A DNA stretch of 27,535 nucleotides from Lingula anatina (lineage: Eukaryota > Brachiopoda > Lingulata > Lingulida > Lingulidae): contig NW_019775906.1 of assembly GCF_001039355.2 (NCBI RefSeq), positions 79,692 through 107,226 on the forward strand, in the 5' to 3' direction. This document shows, in pieces, positions 1 through 8,798 of the stretch (position 1 is its first letter; each line of letters begins with the position of its first letter). Under the pieces are notes generated by a model. That model had not been told where the DNA came from. It ran no database searches and saw nothing but the letters and a program-made list of their open reading frames with translations. The translations under genes were made by a program, and so were the position numbers.

Positions 1-4
1 GTTT

Positions 5-534
5 ATCAAGTTGATAAAATCACAAAACGCCTGTAGAAAATAGAGCATACCTGCCCAACATTGATTTGTTCAGATTCTTGACTAAGGGGTGCGTTACTGG
101 TGTCAAGGGCCAAGACTGGAACTTAGGGGTTTGGCATGTCACTGGACATTCCCCTCGATTTCTGCCCAAATCTAATAAAGCCTCAGTTGCTTAGCTTTAA
201 CCAAATTTCCAATACCTACAGGTTGTGTTGTTTAATGCTTGGGGTCTCTTCTCTGGCGGCGGTTAATTGGGGACACCTGTGTGGCCTGTCAACGCACCTA
301 CATTGTAGATTCACTTTTGCCGGTGCCACATTTTCCATTGCCGTAAATATCAAATTCGTGAATAGAATGAGGAAAAAATGACAATTATGAAAAAATGTTT
401 TTTGGAAGTACCTGTCACCTTCGCCACAGTAACCATATGGGCTGTGTTGCCCCCCCGCCACAGGCGACACCTTGCGGAGCAAGCGTGCGTAATCCAGGGT
501 GCAACTGAAAATAACCTTGTCGCGCGACCTTATT
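5..534. repeat. 530-bp perfect direct repeat, copy 1
   Basis: Bases 5-534 appear identical to 786-1315 (period 781), including a seven-C run. The copy stops exactly before an N at 535. Both copies hold short open frames on both strands that match no family I know. The absence of divergence and the N point to an assembly join. Confidence 0.92.
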
Positions 535-535
535 N
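535..535. other. Ambiguous base (N) at the repeat boundary
   Basis: This single N is the only ambiguous base noticed in the window and falls exactly at the end of repeat copy 1, suggesting a contig join or low-quality overlap. Confidence 0.95.
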
Positions 536-551
536 TTTCCAAGTTTTTATT

Positions 552-581
552 AACAGGTTGATGCTAACGTATCAACCTGTT
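552..581. repeat. 11-bp inverted repeat with 8-nt loop
   Basis: AACAGGTTGAT and ATCAACCTGTT are exact reverse complements separated by gctaacgt. It lies between the two 530-bp copies. It resembles the CAACGTTG-type inverted motifs of the element at 11211-11905, so it may be a remnant of the same kind of element. Confidence 0.6.
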
Positions 582-785
582 ATGTATTATAAATGAATTT
601 AAGCATATTTCCTTACTCAAATGTATCAAACGTACCACTGGCATAATACCGGTAAAGATACAGGTAAAGATGACACCATTGATAACTGGGTTTACAGCGC
701 TGTTAGTGCAGAATGGTTAGTGTCAGATTGTTATCTGATAAAGTTTGCTACTTGTACCTGGGAGCAAAAGGTCTGGCACTTGACA

Positions 786-1315
786 ATCAAGTTGATAAAA
801 TCACAAAACGCCTGTAGAAAATAGAGCATACCTGCCCAACATTGATTTGTTCAGATTCTTGACTAAGGGGTGCGTTACTGGTGTCAAGGGCCAAGACTGG
901 AACTTAGGGGTTTGGCATGTCACTGGACATTCCCCTCGATTTCTGCCCAAATCTAATAAAGCCTCAGTTGCTTAGCTTTAACCAAATTTCCAATACCTAC
1001 AGGTTGTGTTGTTTAATGCTTGGGGTCTCTTCTCTGGCGGCGGTTAATTGGGGACACCTGTGTGGCCTGTCAACGCACCTACATTGTAGATTCACTTTTG
1101 CCGGTGCCACATTTTCCATTGCCGTAAATATCAAATTCGTGAATAGAATGAGGAAAAAATGACAATTATGAAAAAATGTTTTTTGGAAGTACCTGTCACC
1201 TTCGCCACAGTAACCATATGGGCTGTGTTGCCCCCCCGCCACAGGCGACACCTTGCGGAGCAAGCGTGCGTAATCCAGGGTGCAACTGAAAATAACCTTG
1301 TCGCGCGACCTTATT
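786..1315. repeat. 530-bp perfect direct repeat, copy 2
   Basis: Identical to copy 1 by eye; homology ends at 1315 on the right and 786 on the left, where the flanks differ. The 250 bp between the copies (536-785) is unique and contains no gene. Confidence 0.92.
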
Positions 1316-1417
1316 TAAATAGCGTGACGCTGTGGGAATGCAGTCATAGTGATAAACCTGGGTGTGTTTAGAACATCATTCCCTCTATAAATAGAAGGGA
1401 CTTTTTCCTCCCAAATT

Positions 1418-1421
<4 letters not shown>

Positions 1422-1458
<37 letters not shown>
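1422..1458. repeat. (AT)n microsatellite
   Basis: About 18 AT units. The flanking sequence at 1316-1990 shows no gene, only short chance open frames. Confidence 0.95.
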
Positions 1459-1462
<4 letters not shown>

Positions 1463-1993
1463 CCTCACATCGACTAGTCACGTTTAAATTGACACTCCAA
1501 AAAGAGCGACGTAGGCATTTCGATTGAGCAAGGACGCAAGTTCGGCAATAACAGTAAGTTTAAATATGTCAAAGGTACTGCACATATACGTAGTTGTGTT
1601 CGTATACAGCGTATAGGGCCTTCGAACCTATAAAGGCCTTAATATTCATTCCCCGGGAACTGAGCCTAACTAGAACCTCAGACGGTGCATATGGGGGAAG
1701 TTATACCGACTTTAAAGGCACATGGCATTGAATAATATTAACAGTTTATTATAGCAATGAAAGGTTGGGTAGGCTACAACGTTAGAATGTGCATGTTGAT
1801 GTTGGCAAACGTAAGCGTACTCTCACGTATACACCATGTATGATAGAAACATACATATATTTCTGAACTTTTCTGTACAGTGAAAGATTAAATTTACTGG
1901 TAGTCCATTTTCCATGGCCTTCTGAATATAAAAATGGGACCGAGGAGTCTTTAAACTGTGATTTAACAGATTTCAATGTAAAGAAGCAGGGTT

Positions 1994-2042
1994 GGTCAAA
2001 ACAGGGAATTATATCGTGTACGATATAATTCCCTGGTCAAAA
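1994..2042. mobile_element. 34-bp perfect palindrome flanked by a 7-8-bp direct repeat
   Basis: CAGGGAATTATATCGT (2002-2017) and its exact reverse complement (2020-2035) flank a 2-nt centre. The pair is bracketed by GTCAAAA on both sides (8 bp, GGTCAAAA, if the terminal G is shared). CAGGG...CCCTG ends with a target duplication of about 8 bp are typical of hAT-type DNA transposons. This would be an extreme internal deletion that left only the two termini. Type assignment is inference. Confidence 0.55.
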
Positions 2043-2950
2043 TCAAGACGAAATGCGCAGTAGGCCAAGCCTACAAATGCCCCCCACAGTTCGCTGTACA
2101 TAAACAAACAACAGCTTTATTAAACGGAAGTACACCGTAGCAGGCATGATCCGGATGTGACGCCATTCCAACTGTCAGAATTTTTTTATGGTGAGCTGTT
2201 TTACGAGGTTTCTGGGGAAGATTATCATGGATTATCATTTCACATTGAATACAATACCAAGCTTGTACATGTAAAAACCTATCAGGATCTACCATTACAC
2301 CCAATTAATGACATTAATTATCAATTATCAGTACCGGTTTTGCCGAACAAAGGACTGGGCTGTGCTCCGATTTAAACCGAGGGCCACCGTACATAAGCCT
2401 CACCATAGAAGTAGAGAAAGAAAGACTACTTCTCTGGCCTCACTTATCGTACGTGGTATGTGTTGCTGCCATTTTAACGTTGAATAAGTAAGTAAAACGA
2501 GAACCTACATGTAGCAGGGGCTAAAATTTGCTGCTAGTGATATACCAGGCGTACATGATAATGATATGAGATGATTTATTTCATATTTAATGTGGTGTGT
2601 GAATTATACATAAAAACTGAAGCATAAAAATGTTTAATTATATACATGGTTGTATTTATTATGTGTTCTATATATTTTATATATCATATTGTATATATGT
2701 CATTCTATTTGTCATTAGCCTGTTCAGAAAGATCTAAGTCTACTATTGACTATTGTCTATTCAGCAGAAACAGCTTGCAGTTCACCTAATACACTGTTTG
2801 GCAATTAACCCATTACAGTGACATCATATTTGCTCCGTAAAACTAGTCCAGCGGCCATACTGGAGGGAAAGAACGACGGGGAATAGTAGTGTAAATATAG
2901 GTGAACCAAATAAAATAAAATAACCTTCATATCATGATCAAGTACACCAA
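2043..2950. other. No gene recognised; intergenic
   Basis: This stretch holds short overlapping open frames (up to 77 codons) with no recognisable domain and A/T-rich sequence. Its segment 2795-2885 is related, in inverse orientation, to 4641-4725. Confidence 0.6.
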
Positions 2951-2959
2951 AAGGAAAAA

Positions 2960-3445
2960 TATATATACATGTGGAAACTTCAGCTGATCAGCATGATCGA
3001 CCTATATAAACTCAAGGCAGTCTAAAAACGTGAAATCCTGACTTATCCCAACATCGTGGAATTGTCAGAAGCTAGTTCATTTATCTTGTAATTCATTTTT
3101 CTTGCTCATTGGGTAATAACAGTTATAGTTTGAGAGAGTTTAATGTGTAATCATAAGTTCGACCTTTCATAGAAGCAATTTTTTTACATAAAGGATAGAT
3201 ATATAAGGAGAAATTTGAGCTGATCATTGGGATCAACCCTTACGGACTCACAGAAGAATATATGCAGGGTTGTCTTATGACAAGAAATATTGCTATCAGA
3301 TATGATTTAACTGTACATCATGAAGTTGTCAGAAATTATTTCAACATCCTTGTACTTCATTTTGGTTCATTGGGAAGTACATGTAACATGTAGTTTGAGA
3401 GTTCAATATTTTGCCATGAATTCAACCATTCACATAAGCAACATT
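2960..3445. repeat. Divergent tandem duplication, unit about 240-260 bp
   Basis: Unit 1 (about 2960-3180) and unit 2 (about 3199-3445) share ordered blocks: gctgatca followed by a gatc(g/a)acc block, gttgtcagaa-like text, cttgta-ttcatttt with cattggg, agtttgagag, and a block ending (g/t)aagcaa. Spacing between matching blocks drifts from 236 to 263, so the copies have diverged by indels. A third fragment may start near 3460. Confidence 0.6.
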
Positions 3446-4047
3446 GTTAGGAATTTATTATAAGTCCAGACGTTCACAGAAGCAAGGCAGTTTTCAAACT
3501 TATTATTTATGATATAATCCAATGTAAAATAACAAGTCAGTTCATGAATTTATCTTCATTTCTGCAACCACTTGCTTAAAAATATAGGAAAATGCACATT
3601 TTGTATGAATAAAACTAAAAGTAAACATAAAATTCCACAACTGCATGGTGGTCACAATTTTAAAAATGTGCAACCTACATGAGCTAAATCTTTTGTTGAT
3701 AAAGGACAGCCATAAAATATGAGAAAGAAAAAGTGTTTTCATTACTCGTGTTTCTGCACAATTCTAAATAAACAGAATACCTATCCTAGTTGTGTGCAAG
3801 CTATCAGGATAACTTCAAAACAGCAAATGAACACTGCACATTGACTTTGGGCACAGATTTTCTTTAACAATCCCTATTAGGCCATGTGACATTGTTACAT
3901 GTGACCAAAATTTTTGAAAGGGATGAAAAGACATTTTAAAGTCACTTACAATTAACATGCATGGCAGAATGATTCTTGATTTCTACAGAAATATGATAAA
4001 AATTTAGAATTAAGAACAAATAAAAATACCTGGCAGATTCTTACCCT

Positions 4048-4106
4048 CTACCAGGGCGAGTGATAGATTTTTTTACAGATATTCACAGATATGTCTCTAG
4101 CTAGAT
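4048..4106 (+). repeat. Interspersed repeat fragment, inverse copy at 24066-24124
   Basis: The text ctaccagggcga, then acagatattcacagatatg and a final tctag-like block is found reverse-complemented at 24066-24124. The 19-base core acagatattcacagatatg is identical. The family is unidentified. Confidence 0.65.
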
Positions 4107-4640
4107 AGATAGTCATTTACAGCTGAACTCACTGTATTAAAGAGGTAGATGACAGCAGATAAAATCCGGAGAGCAACAAAGCTGAAAACAAATTACCGGT
4201 ACACCCAAGGCAATAAGTGAGTCTTCATAATGAAAGTCGAAACCCTTCCTGGGTATTTCCACACGTTTTTACAACACGCTCTCCACACAAACTTTTTGGG
4301 CACTATTTATCTACAGTGTACGTGCGCTCCAAACTTAAACACCGTGGTCTTTGGTTTTCTACTGTTTTTATGGTAAAGGCTGCACACTATGCTGTAAAAT
4401 AAATTAGTTTTGTCCTTTACTTCTCAAATGAGTCTTGATTCAAAGCCACTTCTCGGTCTCTCCTCCGTTTACAGTTTTCGTCCCTTCACCTTGGATTGTT
4501 ACCACTTCAGGCAGTCTGTGAACGCTTGCAAAGTTATTTATCTTTTCTCTATCATATACCCTGCAGTAATTCGTCATTTTATTTGGTTAAATATCAAAGA
4601 AAATACAGAACATTAAATCATACTAAATTGTAGACATGAT

Positions 4641-4725
4641 CATGCGCAGCAGACGATTCCGGTCTCCCTCCAGCATGGCTGCCGTTTGTTTTGAAGATGC
4701 AGGCTCTAATGGGTCAATACCCCAC
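4641..4725 (+). repeat. Interspersed repeat related to 2795-2885 in inverse orientation
   Basis: ccctccagcatggc and taatgggt here correspond to ccctccagtatggc and taatgggt in the reverse complement of 2795-2885, in the same order. It contains GCGCAG and CAGCATGGC, which also look promoter-like, but the second copy favours a repeat. It is a distant candidate for an IAP first exon. Confidence 0.5.
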
Positions 4726-5617
4726 AAACTAACAAGCAATCCTCATCCTTATAGGTAACCCCTTTTCTGTTAACTAGTTTATGCATCTCTTCTCTTATCT
4801 GTTAACTACAATGAATTGTAGTCTAAGATATGACCCAGTTTCCTTGCATTCAAACTGCTACTGGAAGCTATTATAAGCAGTATTAGTGATTAGCATATTA
4901 TTTTTGCTTTTATAAGTATGTGCACTCTTGTTCTCATTAGAATTGTAAAACACTGTCTTGTTTTTGGCACACCACTCTTTTTATGTATTTATTTATTTAT
5001 TCATTAATTTATTTATAATTATTATTGTTTTTTTTATTATTATTTTTATTTCACTCTGAGATCATATGGAGAGCAGGGCTTTGACGGCCTCCTCAGGCCA
5101 AGATACTCTTTTACTGCAGCTCATTATTGAATACAATGAATGAAACAAGCCTGATACAATTAGTACAATAAGTACTGACAGAATTTCCCGCAAAATTAAT
5201 TGCCCTCTTGTGCATATGCTTTTCAGATGTAAACATCCAGCCTTGACCGTGATTCAAAGGTAACTCTGATTTAGCTGATTAACCCTACTATCAATCAGAG
5301 TTTATTTGAACTGCAATCAGGGTACTTAGCCCATTCATATATTACAAAAGTTAACCCATATAAGACCTTGATCAGGCCTGAACCATGGTCAAAATTGCCA
5401 GTGTGAATGGGGTATTAGGTGAGAAGCTATTCTACAACTTGTTTGTAGAAAAACCATTTTCTGTTTATATCATTTTGTGGAACTAGGCAAGGAATATTTC
5501 AACCTCATAGTATCCAATAAATGTGAATCATGCAATGTGTTCTTTAGAGATTAAGTACAGTAACACTTTTACCTAAAAGATTAATTTTAAAATGGTCTTC
5601 CACCTTTTCTTTTCCAG

Positions 5618-6330
5618 TATTTGCAAATTAAAATGGCACACCATGGAGGCAGAAGGTTTTAATATGCCCCAGTCTGGAAACAGTACAGATAACACAGAAA
5701 GTGAAAATACATCCTATGATAAAAAGAGAAGAAGGAGGACCATCCAGTCCAAGTATACTAAAAATAAACACGAACCAAGTGACAGTGAACTCAGATTTGC
5801 CAAGAATAATAAAGAAAAACAACAACGAAGTGACCACAAACGTAGATTTGCCAATTTCAGTTGTCATAGTCGGCATTCTTTTAGATGTGCTTTGCAACAT
5901 CTGCATGAACTAAATACAAATTTCACAACGCCCTGTAAAGTGGATATAACACATGATATAGGCAGCATATTCTAAGTGTGACAGTTGCTGCCCTAGACAA
6001 TTAACATTTTACTAATAAAGACTAGGTTTGCTCAAGATTAGTTTAGAGGTGCATAGTAGGAGAACTGTTACTCAATACTAAAACCAAGTTTTTCTCATTT
6101 AGTGCTGAAAAATATAAAAAAGGGAAAAGGATACAAAAAAATTTTAATAAGCATAAAGGAAATCATACCCCCCCCCAAAAAAAAAAAGAAACTAAAGGAA
6201 ACATATCCTTAAAACAAGGCACTCATTTAAGTAGAAAGGAAAGCACAAAAAAAAAAGAAATTAAAAATAAAAATAAATATTTTGATAGAAAGCACTTTAC
6301 AAATACTCAAAGGAAACTAAAACTGACATT
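5618..6330 (+). other. Probable 5' UTR or upstream exon of the IAP gene
   Basis: A good polypyrimidine tract and acceptor (cttttcttttccag) ends at 5617. From there to the IAP ATG at 6331 I see no convincing donor, so this may be 5' UTR continuous with coding exon 1. It contains upstream ATGs: a 9-codon frame at 5633 and a 110-residue Lys/Arg-rich frame at 5643-5975 (with a KKRRRR patch), which ends before the IAP start. The last 200 bases (6110-6310) are a purine-rich, A-rich tract. The extent is inferred; only transcript data could fix it. Confidence 0.4.
5643..5975 (+). other. Upstream open frame, basic low-complexity, of doubtful coding status
   Basis: This is a 110-codon frame starting MEAEGFNMPQSG, with a basic patch KKRRRR, an imperfect internal repeat (two stretches ending RFA) and no domain I recognise. 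Two other overlapping frames are also open here, so the openness may be due to base composition. It lies between a plausible acceptor (5617) and the IAP start, so if transcribed it would be an upstream ORF in the IAP leader. I do not assign a function. Confidence 0.2.
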
Positions 6331-7098
6331 ATGTCTTCACAACAAAATCGTGGTGGCCCCATACCAGCCACTGGTATACAGTGGGGATCCATGGGAGAAC
6401 CGTCAGCCCGTCTGGGCACCTTTGTCAATTGGCCATCGGACAACCCCCTGCGAGCCGCGGACCTAGCAGAAGCCGGGTTTATACACATGGGTCAGGGAGA
6501 CATGGTGAAGTGTGTCTACTGTGGATTAATGATAAGAAATTTTGAGCCTGGCGATACCGCCATGGGGGAGCATTCGAGACATTCTCCAGAATGCCCCTTT
6601 GTTATAGAGAAACTACGTTCGGAAAGGCAGACAGAAAATTTCCGGCAAATATTTTCAACACAGTCCGAATCTTCTGGCTATGGGGCAGGATCTACTGGAT
6701 CGACTGGACCTTCTGTTGCTACCAGAACATCTGCGGCAACATCAGGATTTGCCACAGGGACAACATTGCAATCAAGATGGCCGTCATTAATATTGGAAAA
6801 TAGCCCAATAGTTACTGAAAAACCAAGACATCCAGAATTTTCTACCATACAAAGGAGACTAGCTACTTATAATAATTGGCCAAGTGACAAGACCCAGAGA
6901 CCAGATATGCTTTCTCATGCTGGCTTCTTTTACGCTGGCTTTAACGACAATGTTAAATGCTTCTTTTGTAATGGAGGCCTGAAAAATTGGGAACCTGGAG
7001 ATGAACCGTGGACGGAACATGCCCGATGGTTTTCCAAATGTGGCTATGTGAAACAGTGCAAGGGTTTGGACTTTATAAACAGTATTAAAAGAAAACAG
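6331..7098 (+). CDS. IAP coding exon 1: both BIR domains
   Basis: This exon has 256 codons and ends on a complete codon (phase 0) before the consensus donor gtgagt at 7099. Both BIRs keep the CxxC-x16-H-x6-C zinc pattern. In BIR1 the positions that line the IAP-binding-motif groove of type II BIRs hold F71, M78 and H84; in BIR2 the same positions hold W220, W227 and W233, with D224 as the acidic anchor. BIR1 has GDTAMGEH-x6-C, which resembles the first BIR of XIAP; BIR2 resembles the third BIR of XIAP/cIAP. Residues 111-147 are low-complexity Gly/Ser/Thr. Carrying both BIRs uninterrupted in one exon is notable and could reflect ancestral intron loss. Confidence 0.95.
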
Positions 7099-7424
7099 GT
7101 GAGTATGTGTATGGGTCTGCTGCATAAAACACGGGTGTATGCTGTACTTGTGACAAATGCCATTTTTAAGTAAAGGAAGGGTGAATCACAGTTTAAAAAC
7201 TTCCACATACTAGTACTTGAAAATTACATTTTTTTTCACTTTGTCTGTGTGTTAATGCCCAGAGTATCAGGTTTCAGATTTGGTCTCATTGTAGAATGTA
7301 CATGTATGTATTAACAATTTGGTCAGTGATGAATGTGCCATTTTGATAAACACTGATACCAGTTTATAAAGGCATAATTGTATTTCAGTTTAGAATAGGC
7401 ATCATTTGTCTCCCTCTATATTTA

Positions 7425-7504
<80 letters not shown>

Positions 7505-8767
7505 TAGTAAAGATATATGTGGTATTTTTTTTTCTAGAATGAGTCAGCTGCAGGCACTCCTCCACCTTCAGCACCTGCATCCAGAGGTCAGTTTTGTTAA
7601 AATATTTATTTCTTTGAAAAATATCACAGCAAAGCTTACTTATTTTTCTAAAAATCAGGTTTACAGTCGGTAAAAGAAAAAAATCCTCTTTGAGACATTT
7701 TGAAGAAATGAGTTTGCCATGGTCTCATATTTTACTTAGAAAGTATTTTGTCATGGGTGAAATTGAACTGATTTTTAGCCTTTAAGAAAAGAGATCAAAA
7801 TAAAAAATAGATGATAATAAGAATTTCAATTAGACGAGAGCCTAACCGTGTACCATTTCTTTCCAGCCCCCTCATCCCGAGACAGGACGTCAGAGGCGCT
7901 GATGAAGCCTTACGCCAGGGCAGTGATGGAACTGGGATATACTAATGAAATGGTGAAACTGGCCATTGAAAACAGATTTAGAGACTCTGGTGAGTTGAAA
8001 TATGTTCTAAGAAATATTAAAATTTTTTAGATCTAATATTGCATGTTACAGTTAAGTCAAATTGCCAACAGTGCATCTCATTTTTGGAGATTTGAGTTTG
8101 ATGTACTTAGTCTTGTAATTCCAGCATTCAGTTTGCAAAGCTCAATTTTTGTGAAATACAAATGGATGGACATGACTAACCTGCAGTAACTGAAATTGAC
8201 TGGATATTTATAATGGGCAAAAATTATCCAACTTTCAGATATCTAAATTTATAACCCCAAAAGTCATATCTCTGCAGATAATTTGTGGTGCTTTTCCTGT
8301 ATAAAATAAAACCGAAGAGTAGCCTGCTTTTTATTTTGAATTCTACCTCTCAATAGGAATGTCCCAATTTAACGAAATTGACTTTGAAAATATGGTGCTT
8401 GTCAATTCCCAATTTCTCCTATTGAAAAGATCAAGTAAATACAGTATTTATAACAGTTCTGTTCCAGTGCAAATAAAGTCAAGCCCCCCTCCTCCCCCCT
8501 GACAAAAAATAATAAGTATTATAATAATAGTAATTATCTGTAACTTGAGATAAGAAACAGGAAAAATGCTTCCTGCCCCTTCCACCTTAATCTATTCATT
8601 CAATCACTTCCATTTCTTCCCATTAGAAAAATAAATTATGTCCGATTTAATTTGTCTGTCATGAAGGGGGGTTTAGCAGATTGGACAAGAAGATTAGTTT
8701 AACAGATAACATAGTATATATCAAGCACATGACAAAAATTACACATTGTCATTTTTATCCACCCAGG

Positions 8768-8798
<31 letters not shown>

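Larger units (their letters stand above)
3460..5590. other. No gene recognised; A/T-rich intergenic sequence upstream of the IAP gene
   Basis: Only chance-length open frames are present (up to 68 codons). There is a T/TTA-rich tract at 4980-5055 and several interspersed-repeat fragments (4048-4105, 4641-4725). The IAP promoter must lie here or further upstream, but I cannot identify it; there is no clear TATA or CpG-rich patch. Confidence 0.6.

Noticed and set aside
136-542. Short open frames on both strands repeated in the two 530-bp copies
   Set aside because: Their duplication simply follows the DNA repeat. The translations match no family I know and overlap each other on opposite strands.
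5628-5906. 92-codon hydrophobic open frame on the - strand opposite the IAP leader
   Set aside because: The apparent membrane segments are the complement of A-rich, Lys-coding sequence. There is no family resemblance or splice context.
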